64,000 nt of DNA from Epiperipatus broadwayi (Eukaryota > Onychophora > Udeonychophora > Euonychophora > Peripatidae), in the NCBI GenBank assembly GCA_028023455.1, contig JAQFVV010000277.1, positions 246,001 through 310,000 on the forward strand, read 5' to 3'. The number at the start of each line of letters is the position of its first letter. Positions within the stretch are counted from its first letter, which is position 1. The position numbers were made by a program, and so were the translations under genes. The notes beneath the pieces were generated by a model that saw only the letters and a program-made list of their open reading frames with translations, searched no databases and was not told the DNA's origin. Below are positions 44,891 through 55,666 of the stretch, piece after piece.

Positions 44891-44973
44891 AAAAACCAGT
44901 CAACATTTAGACAATCCCAATATCACTAGCAATCAACAATTTCAAACTGTTGTCAAGGCAACCTTTTAACAAT
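44891..44973 (+). repeat. Dispersed 85-bp repeat, copy 2
   Basis: This is a diverged copy of 39734-39819 (AAAAACCAGTCAACATTTAG ... TGTTGTCAAGGCAACC). Confidence 0.6.
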
Positions 44974-45194
44974 GTATATATAATAACCAATGCCTGAAGA
45001 AGTTTTAAAATATAATGGTGATACACAGACTCATAAAATTGTACTACCTAATTTTAAGGATGCTTTTATCATTCCAATTTTTAAAAAATAACACATCATA
45101 AATACCAACGTTATTCACTACACCAAATAGATGTTCAAGGATTTTGTTGAATAGATTGTTTCCAATCATAATTGAATAATTAGCAGATTGTAAA

Positions 45195-45262
45195 AGTCCC
45201 ATAAAGAGACCACATGTGAGATGGATGAATGAAATAAAAAAGTGTGCAGGGTGATGTTAAAT
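45195..45262 (+). mobile_element. RTE-like 3' end scrap
   Basis: AAAGAGACCACATGTGAGAT, GGATGAATGAAATAAAAAAG and TGTGCAGGGTGATG equal the RPHxRWMNEIKKCAG stretch of the RTE-like C-terminus. Confidence 0.5.
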
Positions 45263-45841
45263 GATGTAATGTATTTTTTGTTTTACTAATTTCTGTTTGA
45301 CAAATAATAATATCTGGAGTAGATCACCCTTTTCTTTTTATTTCCATTTTTTCATATAATGTCTATTGTGAAAATGTAATTTTGTATATATTTGACACTA
45401 ACAGCCCATCATGATAAATATTCAAATAATATTTCTTTTATTTTGTTCTGTAATAAATATTTATATGTTAATTTATAAATGTTAATTACAAAAAAAATAA
45501 TATTTTATTGCCCATTCTAAATGAAAATGATAATTTGTTTTTTTTTCTGAAGAAAAACCAGATTAAACATACCATTCTTAAATAACAATGATACTGTGGG
45601 CCATAAGCAGTTCTAATGGCACTAGTTATGCATATTGATAAAACAAAACAAATCATGATTGAACTTACTGAATATGATATTTCAGTCACTGTCATAATTA
45701 GCAGCATCTTGGAATACAATCTCAAGCCTCAAAATAATTCCTTTTAAAAACAGTTCATTTGGTTCAATTTACATAATAATTATGCAAAAATTTGAATAAT
45801 TGTATTTTCAAGCACAAATTTAATAATTAATTTGGGAGGGG

Positions 45842-46460
45842 GGTGCTGATGATATGATTTGATGTACTGTCACTTCTCCTTAAACGGAGTCAGAAATCTC
45901 TCAGCAATTATACCCAAAGAAACCTGTTAGCAACTTTATTTTCCATTCCCCTGTCTAAGTTTTCTCATATTCTGCTCCATCCCATTTCCACAACATAATC
46001 TTTGTCAACTCTATGGCCTTTATATCTAAATCCCCCTTAACTTTTTTTAAACCCAATATAAAAACCAATAATTGATTTTCTGTATAATCACTTTTTTCAT
46101 ATTTATTCTTCCATAACTTCATTATATGTGCCCTTTCTGTTTTCAAGTATTTACATTCAATTAACAGATGCCAAATATTTCCTATTCCTTCCTTACATAA
46201 TTTACAAACTAAATCACCATATTTTTCCATTTACATATATATTCTCTTGTAGCTAAAGATCCCATTCAAGCCTTAAACAATAAACTACTTTCCTTACTAT
46301 TATCATACATTAACTCGCTTCCAATATTCTGCCACTGATATACATCTATATAAATTATGAATATATTAAAAAATAATCCATTTGATAAAAAATTAATGCA
46401 TCTGCAGTAGAAATGGACAGTTATAGTAAAGGAGCATTTTTTTAAAACAAGCATAATTGA
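45842..46460 (-). mobile_element. LINE-Z 3' copy, best-preserved zinc knuckle
   Basis: A 91-codon open frame (46230-45955) encodes DLVCKLCKEGIGNIWHLLIE, CKYLKTERAHIMKLWKNKYE and a C-terminal KIMLWKWDGAEYEKT. C-x2-C...H-x4-C is intact, the zf-RVT-type knuckle that ends some non-LTR RTs. Upstream on the same strand (46460-46240), YDNSKESSLLFKA and GSLATRE continue it in another frame. The 3' UTR (AGAGATTTCTGACTCCGTTT, AAGGAGAAGTGACAGTACAT) runs to 45842 beside a 7-G run. No RT core is present, so it is 5'-truncated. Confidence 0.75.
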
Positions 46461-46477
46461 TATATTTGGACTTTAAT

Positions 46478-46625
46478 ATATAGGGGATTTGAACACAGAC
46501 TTTCAAACTCCTTTCAGTTATCCACTCTGTCTTATACAATTGATATACATGACCACATATATGTGAAAAAGATTATGCTGAACAAGCACATCAGTGGTCC
46601 AGATCATCATCTCATACACATATAA
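46478..46625 (-). repeat. SINE-B copy
   Basis: The minus strand reads TAAGACAGAGTGGATAACT (A-box-like) and GTTCAAATCCCC (B box). The region at higher coordinates, GATGATCTGGACCACTGATG and TTTTTCACATATATGTGG, matches the ends of the 32-33.6 kb element. Confidence 0.5.
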
Positions 46626-46751
46626 TACAATCAATGCTTTGTTTAAATTAAGATAACAAATCTTCAAACTTTAATGGTCAGGCACTCAATACAATCAATG
46701 CTTTGTTTAAATTAAGATAACAAATCTTCAAACTTTAATGGTCAGGCACTC
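46624..46751 (+). repeat. 64-bp unit tandem duplication
   Basis: Two identical 64-bp units starting AATACAATCAATGCTTTGTT and ending GGTCAGGCACTC lie at 46624-46687 and 46688-46751. Perfect identity implies a recent duplication or an assembly artefact. Confidence 0.95.
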
Positions 46752-46994
46752 TTTTCAAAGGACATTATCATGATCAAAAATATGCATTACTGTTTTAATT
46801 GCACATTTTCCCAAAATTCACTCATCTAAGTACTAGTAGATTTTCTGTTCATTATGATTCTACATTAATTATGTACCATGTATCTTTAATTTTTGTTTTC
46901 TATCATTCTGCTTCCATGAAAACATAACCAAATGTCATTTCATATTTTAATATTATAAATGATAGTATATAATTTTTTTTGTCTTCAATATAAA

Positions 46995-47687
46995 TATGTA
47001 CACATTGATAAACCACTAAACATCAAATGATCACTATTTCTTATGCTAGCACATTACTGTTATTAAAACAGGCAAAACTCTCCATATAGTAGTGCCACTC
47101 AGTGCCAACCAGAATAATCAATGGATGCCAGAAGGCTTGTGCATAAAATCCCTATCTAGTGCCTACTCATCCAATATCCCCAGACCAATTTCTGGCTTGT
47201 TGCCTTAGTCAGTGAGGAACTGTTTTAATAACAATAATGTGCTAGCATAAGAAATAGTGATCATGTGATGTTTAATGGTTTAACAAAAATCCTGCTTAAT
47301 AGGATAGTGGTGGTTATGGTTGTTAAAGAGCCAAAGACACTAAAATATATGGGTACTGAACTGGGTTCAGACTCATATGACTACATAAGCTATTGAGCAT
47401 AGACTGAAAATATTATTGTGTTTTCAATTTTATTCTCATAGTTTTGTAGTTAAGTAGAAATAAAAGGTGGCTGCTAGAGAGTTGCATTAGATCCTAAGAT
47501 CTAGGTGCAGTGCTTTCAGATCCAAAGCTCCTCACTGATGAAGGCCACAAGCCAGAAACTAGTCCGGGAATATTGGGTGAGTAGGCACTAGATAGGGATT
47601 TTATGCACAAGCCTTCTAGAATCCATTGATTACTCTGGTTGGCACTACTGTATGGAGAGTTTTCCCTGTTTTTATGTACATATTGTT
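46995..47687 (-). mobile_element. FB-A palindromic retroposon, long copy D
   Basis: TATGTACACATTGAT (46995-47009) and TATGTACATATTGTT (47673-47687) flank it (13 of 15 match). On the minus strand it begins AAAAACAGGGAAAACTCTCC and holds the core (CCCGGACTAGTTTCTGGCTT). An extra 250-nt centre carries AGCAGCCACCTTTTATTTCT. A repeat of the tail sequence (TTAAACCATTAAACATCACA, TGATCACTATTTCTTATGC) follows, then the opposite arm and the usual tail up to GATGTTTAGTGGTTT. The centre is SINE-A head sequence, so this copy preserves more of the parental SINE than the others. Confidence 0.8.
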
Positions 47688-48313
47688 AAGTTGTTACAGT
47701 AACACTCTTCCTCAATTCATAGTAATAAGCATAATAGCAATATGATTTTTGGCACTAAATTTACAAAATAAATCTGCAAAAATAATAAAACCAACATGTC
47801 AGTTGTTTCTTAAAAGAGATAATTCAAAAATAAAACTATATATTCAAAAAGATGAGGATAATAAGTGTTGTTCTATATTTTATTAGTTGCCAGAGATCAA
47901 GATGTAATGCTGTGTATATTGGAGAATTGAAAACTAATATTAAACATCGTTAGCAACAGCATAAGTATGTATTGCCAATATTTGTATTCTCCAAAGATTT
48001 AATATTTTAATGTATGAACTCCATGATAAATGCAAAATTAAGGGATTGTATTTAATTAAAAGATCACCATATACAATTAATGCTAAACAGAATAGTTTTT
48101 TGATTAGTTGTTTCTGGTCTTTACACTAGTTTTCTTAAATATTTTATCTAGTATGTTCTTTGTATAATTGCCTTGATAAGGACACACTATAGTCGAATGT
48201 GCTTGGATATTATTTGAATTTATATAGTATAATTTTTGAATTATCTCTGTTAAAAAACATATTGGTTTTAATATTTTACAATTAGTAACAGAAGGAATTT
48301 GTTTTTGTTTTCT

Positions 48314-48412
48314 CATGTGTCATAGCATCAGCCGGGAAGTGAACCCGCTAACTCGGGACAACTGTTTGTAAAGCAGCCGTCGCTGACCTCTCGACCACCA
48401 ATGCTTGACAGG
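48314..48412 (-). repeat. tRNA-like hairpin element
   Basis: On the minus strand, TGTCAAGCATTGGTGGTCGA, GAGGTCAGCGACGGCTGC, an anticodon loop TTTACAA, a T-arm-like GCGGGTTCACTTCCCGGC and GATGCTATGACA. The outer TGTCA/TGACA ends are inverted. It pairs with the plus-strand copy at 48567. Confidence 0.65.
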
Positions 48413-48566
48413 AATTTAATTGTTATAATAAATCCGCAGAAATTCCGTTTAAAGTAAAACACACATATGGTTGTATTGCTTCCTGCAGCAAAAGAGAAGC
48501 GCTACGATTCTGACCGTTAACGTGGAAAGTGTGGTCAGCAAATTATAACAATAATAAAAATAGTCT

Positions 48567-48660
48567 TGCATTGGTGGTCGAGAGGTCAGCGCGACTGCCT
48601 TGCACTTGCAGGCAGTTGCCCGGGTTGTGTGTTTGCGTCCCGGCCGATGCTATGACACTT
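48567..48660 (+). repeat. tRNA-like hairpin element, opposite orientation
   Basis: GCATTGGTGGTCGAGAGGTC, AGCGCGACTGCCTTGCACTT, CCCGGGTTGTGTGTTTGCG and TCCCGGCCGATGCTATGACA follow the same order as 48314-48412 but on the plus strand. A poly-A run follows at 48661, as after a retroposed SINE. Confidence 0.65.
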
Positions 48661-48679
48661 AAAAAAAAAAAAAAACAAT

Positions 48680-49670
48680 AATAAAATGATTATCTTTTCT
48701 TGGTTAAACATTCAAAATATATATAAATTACAGCGAGTACAAGAAAAGAAAATATTGTTTTGAATTATAATTTTTGTTAAAAAAAAAAAGATTTATTATG
48801 ACGTAGTATCAACAATTTTATGCTATTATAACTAATTCATTGTTTACATTCCCATAATGCTGAAACAGTTGTATTTCAATAAGAAATTACATTTATTAAT
48901 TAAGATTTATTATAGTTTCCTTATTATAAAGTTCTAAATTTTCTATTGTTCACATGTTGGTTTTGTTTTCTTTTTTTCTTTTTAATAGATTATTATTGAA
49001 TTTTTAGTAATAAAGTATTTTAGTTTTTCTATTGTGTAAAAATTAAATGGAAATTCAAAGAATTCTCTTTCCGTTTGAATACGGTTAAATAGTTATTTAA
49101 TTTTATATATATAAAAAATACAGATATGTCATTTAAAAATTAAAATTTTAGTAGTAAGTGAATTTTTAATTATTATTAAAGCTATCTACAGATATATTTT
49201 GTTGGCAAGTTTTAGAAGTGTTCCCTGATATAATTGATCGATATTTTTTGTAGTGTGAGAAGATATGAATTATCTGACATTTCATTCTGAACTTTGAAGA
49301 ACATTTTCGACGATGGGATATAAAGTCAAATGAAAGCTTGAATTATTGAAGTTTGAAGCAGTTGTAATAGGTCATTTTAACACGTGACTCCAAAAATATC
49401 TGATTGGTCCAGAGATTTAATTAATTTAGAATCTGTATATGTAATATTTTGACTTGAAAAATGTTATAAAATTTAAAAAAATATTTGAAAATAATTGATT
49501 TATATTAAATATTTGAAAATAATTGAAAATATTTTTATTAAAATTAATGCTGAAAACAACATCTTTAACTTTTCTTTCAATTGGCATAAAACTAAAGTCA
49601 CTAAATATCTAAAAATTGACCTAATGTCGATCTATATAGCTATGGTTTGTGTTTTTATTCTTTAATTTTA
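48680..49670. other. Gene-free stretch
   Basis: I see no gene or recognised repeat, only A/T homopolymers and TA tracts. Confidence 0.45.
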
Positions 49671-49671
49671 G

Positions 49672-49875
49672 GCTATTAACTTGATTAGTATAAAAGGATA
49701 TTAGGTGGATTGTTAGATGAATAAATACATAAATGTCAGCCTTGAATCCTAAGTCTTCATTGGCGAAAGCAAACTGCTGTGGATATTATAATATACTGTC
49801 TAGTATCCACTGATTTATCAGGCTTACACGAGATGTCTCTGGAGTAAAGTGAAGAGAACTGCTATTTATTAAAAT
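49672..49875 (+). repeat. SINE-A copy, nearly full length
   Basis: GGCTATTAACTTGATTAGTA, AATACATAAATGTCAGCC, TTGAATCCTAAGTCTTCATT, GTATCCACTGATTTATCAGG, CTTACACGAGATGTCTCTGG and AGAGAACTGCTATTTATT give the clearest view of the family head-to-tail order. Confidence 0.7.
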
Positions 49876-50281
49876 TAGTTATTTTCATGGACAAAAATAT
49901 TGTTCACAGGTATATTATTTACTAAATTTTAGCACATGTTAATTAACAATTAATTTGTCGATTTGTTTTAGCCATAAATCACAAATTGTTAGAAAAGTTT
50001 ATATATATGAAAAGTATTTCTATAGCTAAGAATGCCAATAGTCTTAATAAAGATGATTCAAATTTTTTTTACAAATATCGATTCTCCAATTTTAAGCTAT
50101 AGCAGTTGATTAACAACAGAATTAGCTTCTTATATTTACTTCCATCCTATTCTCATCACTCAAGTTAACAGTAGATGATGCTGCTAGAATAGAAAAAAAA
50201 AAAGCCTTATTAGTACAATAAACTTTGAGATCTAAGTGATGCTGTGCTGATGGAGCTTACTGTAACCATAATACCTAGTAA

Positions 50282-50852
50282 TATACATATATATATATCA
50301 CTACTACCATTTTCAGTTCTTATCAGAATACTACAATAAATTCTCTCAAAACTTATTACAATATTTTTAAATACTTTCAACACATAGCTTCTTTTTCCAT
50401 TTCTTTAACAAGCTTCCTTTTCTAATTCATCCACCTTGTACATGGTCTCCTTTGAGGTCTCCTAAAATTTTTACTATTTCACTTGTTCAGCTATGATTCT
50501 TTCTTATAAAACAAGCCTGTGTAGTATTTTTATACATACAGATAGGTAAATTTTTAGAGTTACTATGGCCTTTTAGAATATAGTCTTAAATAATAAAATT
50601 GATATTACAATATTTTTAAATACTTTCAACACATAGCTTCTTTTCCCATTTCTTTAACAAGCTTCCTTTTCTAATTCATCCACCTTGTACATGGTCTCCT
50701 TTGAGGTCTCCTAAAATTTTTACAATTTCACTTGTTTAGCTATGATTCTCTCTTATAAAACAAGCCTGTGTAGTATTTTTATACATACAGATAGGTAAAT
50801 TTTTAGGGTTACTATGGCCTTTTAGAATATAATCTTAAATAATAAAATTGAT
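50282..50852 (-). repeat. RTE-like tail with a 249-bp tandem duplication
   Basis: The unit at 50355-50603 (ATTACAATATTTTTAAATAC ... AATAAAATTGAT) repeats at 50604-50852 with only a few changes. The unit contains degenerate RTE-like 3' sequence (TTCATCCACCTTGTACATGG, GAGGTCTCCTAAAATTTTTA), so an RTE-like fragment plus flank was duplicated. Confidence 0.75.
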
Positions 50853-51009
50853 ATACCAGTCAATTTAAATAAATAAAAATAAATGTGTCATTGAAAAAGA
50901 AAGCATGGAATTAGTTTAGTATTATTATTAACCTGTTATTAGAAGGTGAATCACTGTTGTCTTATCCTTAAGATAATGGTAGAATGATAGGCTGTATGTA
51001 GAGTTTAGG

Positions 51010-51168
51010 TTCTTTAAAAAACTTTTTTTTTTGCACTTTTCATCATGATTTTTACTTATTTCAATTATTTACCACATCTCTGAAGAAGAACTTTTAGACA
51101 GTTGAAACTGTCAGATAATTGAATAATAAGTATTTTGAAAAATGCAAAGCAATGACTTTTTAAAGAGA
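51010..51168. repeat. Foldback with about 55-bp arms
   Basis: TCTTTAAAAAACTTTTTTTT, TGCACTTTTCATCATGATTT and TACTTATTTCAATTATT mirror AATAATTGAATAATAAGTAT, TTTGAAAAATGCAAAG and CTTTTTAAAGAG. The loop has CTGAAGAAGAACTTTTAGAC and AGTTGAAACTGTC, the motif pair shared by other foldbacks here. Confidence 0.65.
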
Positions 51169-51904
51169 TGTATTTAATGTAAGCAGCGCAAAGTGAATAA
51201 AAGATTATTGGAAACCTTGAGCTGTCCAGATAAAAAGTACTTCAACATTTCTGATGTTTAAACATCATATAATCTTCTAAGCAACTAACCAGTTGATTTT
51301 CTAATCATGCATCATCCATTATTTTTTTGACCACCTTTATGAAACTTTCACAGTGATCAATATATTGTTCATAGTTACTGAGTAAGTTGGAGTTTGGTTT
51401 GTTTAAATGTATGACAAATATTCAAATGACTTTATTACTTGAGAGTTTATAAAAAGTTTGTGCACTGGAATCAATCCGAGGATATTACACTTCAGTATCT
51501 GTCACATTACCACTGGACCAAATCATGCAGGGTGATATATGAGTATTATTGATGTTGATATTAACAAAAATAACTTGCATCATTTCTGAGAATTGTTTTT
51601 GAAATCCAAACTTATAAAATCATTCAAGTTATTAATGGCTTTAAAGAGATTAAGTGATTAGAGCTATGTTAGTTTTAAAAGAGTGCTTAAGAAAAAATTC
51701 ATGACTGCAGATGGTGCTATAATTTTATTGCACAAGAATACAAAAGGGGTACAGTTTTTGTTTGACATCATAATTTTTGTGTAGATAGGTTTTGTTAATA
51801 AATTTGAAAGTGGAACTAAATTTATTATGTTCTCATTTTGGGGTTTAATTTTTATCTGTGTGAAATATTAAAAATGACAATAAAAATGGATGCAATTTTA
51901 CAAT

Positions 51905-52265
51905 ATGTTTACTTTTATCACATGATCACCATTTCTTATGATTGCACATAACTGTTATTAACACACGAAAAACTCTCTATTCAGTAATGCCACTCAGTGC
52001 CAGCCAGAGTAATCGATGGATGCCAGAAGGTGTGTGCATAAAATCATCATCTAGTGCCTACTCATACAATATCCCCAGACTAGTTTCTGGCTTGTGGCCT
52101 TCGTCAGTGAGGAGCACAAGCCAGAAACGAGTCTGGGGCTATTGGATGAGTAGGCATTAGATGGGGATTTTATGCACAAGCCTTCTGGCATCCATCGATT
52201 ACTCTGGCTGGCACTGAATGGCACTATTGTATGGAGAGTTTTGCCTGTGTTAATGTTTGCTTTTA
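51905..52265 (-). mobile_element. FB-A palindromic retroposon, copy E
   Basis: ATGTTTACTTTTA (51905-51917) and ATGTTTGCTTTTA (52253-52265) flank a 335-bp insert. On the minus strand it starts ACACAGGCAAAACTCTCCAT and ends GAAATGGTGATCATGTGAT. The arms meet almost directly at 52110-52130 with hardly any loop (GAGGAGCACAAGCC), so the central unpaired part seen in copies B and D is deleted. Confidence 0.8.
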
Positions 52266-52469
52266 CTAAGTATGTCCATTTAAAAAGTAATCAAATGTTT
52301 TATTTCTCAATAGTTCAAAAGAAATAAAAATGCCAGAAATGACAGACTGATCCATGCTTCATGGATCTTGAGTTCTGGCACTTTGTTACTGCACCAAGCC
52401 ATACAGGAGGGCAGCATTAACATAGATAATGGGTAATAAAAGATTTGCAGAATGAGCATAATGATTAGT

Positions 52470-52690
52470 TAAGAATCACCCTAACTCCATTTTGGTCTTT
52501 TAATTCAAGGATGTCACTGTTGTAGTCTTGAGTAATCAACAGATACTTTATGTGATGCTAGTTGCATCAACATTCAGTATTATCCTGATCATATGGATCA
52601 GAAAGCATTGGATATATCTAATAGGCACTACCATTTAATGTCATTTAATTACTCAAACTTATACCAGATGGCAGCAGTGAAACAAAAAAA
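52470..52690. repeat. Inverted pair of SINE-A pieces
   Basis: ATGTCACTGTTGTAGTCTTG AGTAATCAA on the left is followed by CACTACCATTTAATGTC, ATTTAATTACTCAAACTTAT and ACCAGATGGCAGCAGTG on the right, in opposite orientation. Confidence 0.45.
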
Positions 52691-53440
52691 TAGAATTCAC
52701 TCCTGTAAAAAGCCATGTGTAAGCTGGGAATTATGTCGTTTTTTAGCCTTTCATTTTTATTAACTCTTTGTTAATTTGAATGACTCTCCGTACTCTTCTA
52801 CATAGTCTGAAATTTTGTATTGTTTTTCTATTAATTTTCCGAATCTCAGGTCAATGGTAAAAGATCTTTTTTTTTTAAAAAAAAAGTATTTTTTTTTTTT
52901 AGATATAAAGATATCTGATTTATTATTATTAGGTTAGTGGTAATCATTTAGGAGGCTTTAAATAAACAAGAAGAAAAACAAAAATACAAATTTACTTGTG
53001 TATTTTTTTTTAAATAATAAAGGTTACAAATAGACAAAGGGAAAAAAATGAAATTAGTTGTACAAGTTATTTAAACAAATAAACACCACTAACAACAACA
53101 AATATGAAATGAATTGTAAAAAAAAAATATATATAAAAATAATAAGAATAAAATAAAAGATTATAGGCAGAATGTTGAAAGCTTGTAAGGTTTTGGAGTA
53201 GCATTTTAATTTTCTGATTTACCAATTCTTTCAGGTCAAGGTAGATTTTATTAGTTTGTAAAAGTCGTCTTTTTTTTAGAGCTATTTGTGATTAAAATTG
53301 TCTAACGTTTTTTAAAACCGCCTGTAGTATTATTGGGGGAGGGGGGCACACAACGGGATTATTTTAACTTCATTTAATTGCAAAAAAACTACAACTAATA
53401 ATGCTCATTTTACTTTAATACTATGGTAACGAACTGGCCC

Positions 53441-54918
53441 TACAAGCAGAGGGAAGAATACCATCAATGATACCTACGGCCAGATTTCCTGACCATGGCC
53501 CAACCTCAACTGCTGGACTCAAACCCCTGCCATCAAAGGCATTTAATTTGTTTTGAGGATCAAACTCGGGTGCTAACCAACCATATAGTAGACATGCTTT
53601 GGATAACAGGAACACAATCCAGCACTTGAAATATCCCATGGCTAGCTCACACTCTGTCTCATAGTTCAGTCTATTTACTTAACACACAAAATAATTCTAT
53701 ACTAATTTACTGGTGATGCAGTGTCAAGAAAGAGAGAGAAAATAGACAAAATAACAATTAAGCAAATATTATTATTTAATTAGGCATACATATATTTAAC
53801 ATAATATAATGATAAATTTTACACAAGAAAAATATAAATGATGACTTTAAGCTACTGTTATAATAATCCTTCATTAAAGTTCATTTCATTGAAAATCAAG
53901 TGCATACATAGTTATTTAAAAGTATATTTACACAGGTTTTCATTTTGTGTATATTTTCCAACCGGTTGGCCTTTTGGTTCCATTGATGGTTCCAGAGCTT
54001 GTCTTCATTTCTTTGGCTCAGCAATGGAAGAAAGAGAATATAGCATCATCTCCTTTAGGGCTTAGGCATTTACTCCGGGTGTTGGCTCCAGGAAAATACA
54101 GTTGATTTTAGCAGATGACATTGGGGCCTGAAGCTATTTGAACCGGATCCGAAAAGGAAGTTTATTCTTGTACATTTAAATATCTTCTAAAAGAATCCTT
54201 TATAATACAGGAATGGACCATCCCTTCAAGCATAGGGGAGAATACCATTGTTAGCATAGCCATCATTGATACTCACAGCCAGATTGGCTATGCAATGCAT
54301 AACACGACCTCTGCCATCCAAATTATTTTTATTTGTTTTGGTGATCAAACTCAGGTGCCTGACAACCATATGTTACATAGTAGGCATGCTTCAGATGACA
54401 GGCACACAATCCAGTGCTTGAATTATTCCATGGCTAGCTCACACTCTGTCTCAGGATCCAGCGCATTTACTTAACACATAAAAATAACTATATTAATTTA
54501 CTGGTAACATAGTGACAAGAGAGTGAGAGAGAGAAAATAGGCAAAACAACAGGGAAGCAAACATTATTATTTAATTATGCACATATATATTTGTCATAAT
54601 ACAACAATACATTTTATACAATAAAAATATAAATGATGACTTTAGGCTATAGTTATAATAGTCCCTTGTTAAAGTCACTTCATTTAAAATCAAGTGTGTA
54701 CACAGTTATTTAAAAGTATATTTACCCAATTTTTCATTTTGTGTGTATTTTTCAACCGGTTGGCCTTTTGGTTTTATCGATGGTTTCAGGGCTTGTCTTC
54801 ATTTCTTTGGCTCAACAATGGGGGGGGGGGCATTCTCTTTTAGGGTTTAGACATTTACTTCAGGTTTTGGATCCAGATGAGTACAGTTGATTTTAGTAGA
54901 TGACATTGGGGCCTGAAG
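53441..54918 (-). repeat. Diverged 780-bp tandem duplication inside an LTR element
   Basis: Copy 1 (53441-54135) and copy 2 (54223-54918) share the blocks GTAGACATGC/GTAGGCATGC, CACACAATCCAG, CATGGCTAGCTCACACTCTG, AAATATAAATGATGACTTTA, AACCGGTTGGCCTTTTGGTT, TTGTCTTCATTTCTTTGGCT and GATGACATTGGGGCCTGAAG in the same order, with roughly 15% differences by eye. In minus frames the right-hand part of each copy encodes related gag-like peptides (QAPMSSAKINC and QAPMSSTKINC). Copy 2 carries an 11-G run at 54820-54830. Confidence 0.8.
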
Positions 54919-55060
54919 TTGTCGAATATTCCTATTACTGTTCTGCAGCTTCTTGACTGCAGCAGTAATTGACTGGCTTACTACTGCATTTACAATATCT
55001 GAATATTCTTCATTCTATCCAAACTGACTGGACTGATTTACAGATTGAAGATCAGACTAA
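54860..55060 (-). pseudogene. gag-like fragment of the LTR element
   Basis: One minus frame, with a stop near its start, encodes EEYSDIVNAVVSQSITAAVK then KLQNSNRNIRQLQAPMSSTK before stops. It lies about 170-370 bp downstream of the primer-binding site, where gag is expected. The composition (Gln/Asn/Ser-rich helix) fits gag, but no zinc knuckle, protease or RT is present. Confidence 0.45.
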
Positions 55061-55213
55061 TTTTATCACAAAATGAATAGCTCAATGATCTAATAGATTG
55101 CAGACCCAACTAAATAATAATATGCCATAGTGACTATATATTTTTATATATCCATGTTTTTCTTTTTTCCCCCCTTTTATGCTTAACCCCCATACTTTCC
55201 ACTCTTCAACAGC

Positions 55214-55231
55214 CCCTTAGTTGGGACACCA
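55214..55231 (-). promoter_or_regulatory. Primer-binding site of the LTR element
   Basis: On the minus strand, TGGTGTCCCAACTAAGGG starts one base after the LTR end (...CCGTTACA). A TGG-initiated 18-mer directly after an LTR is the standard position for the site complementary to a tRNA 3' end. I did not identify the tRNA. Confidence 0.65.
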
Positions 55232-55232
55232 T

Positions 55233-55666
55233 TGTAACGGGATCACCATTTTCCATCTATAAGATCGTATATATATATATATATAACGATACACATATAT
55301 AGATTTTTATTTTAATACCATATTTTTTTATGGGAATTCACCAATATTTCAGTGCGATTACGATAAATAACCATGCATTTATGGTTAGATTAATGCATTG
55401 ACTGCTAATATAACGCAATCCCCTTTTTGGATTGTAAGAATTCGACAAACAAACAAAAATTAGATTAAAACATTTGGAGATTCGCTATTTCTTGCCCAGC
55501 ATATTTATGAGTGTCACTTTATGACCTCAACTGCCAATTTTATATCAATATAAGAATTATGCTGGGAGAGCTGCAATACCAGTATGGAGAATTATAAGAT
55601 AGTAGCCTCTAGCTTGCTCACTCAGGGCAGGTGATTATTTAATCATGGGAAATATACGGGGTTACA
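55233..55666 (-). mobile_element. 434-bp LTR of a minus-strand LTR retrotransposon
   Basis: The plus strand runs from TGTAACGGGATCACC to ATACGGGGTTACA, so the ends are TG...CA with inverted TGTAAC/GTTACA. The primer-binding site sits on its left flank, making this the 5' LTR of an element that runs leftwards. No second copy of this LTR is visible to the left within the window, so the element is truncated. TA-rich microsatellite sequence at 55267-55283 lies inside the LTR. Confidence 0.65.

Noticed and set aside
46624-46751. Repeats as a possible CRISPR-like array
   Set aside because: The two 64-bp units are adjacent with no spacer, and this is animal DNA; the 10-bp and 42-bp arrays likewise lack spacers.
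51942-52160. 72-codon plus frame
   Set aside because: It lies wholly inside FB-A copy E and translates palindrome arms.
53421-53639. 72-codon minus frame in tandem copy 1
   Set aside because: The homologous part of copy 2 is not open in the same frame, so there is no sign of selection for the protein; kept only as part of the LTR-element repeat.
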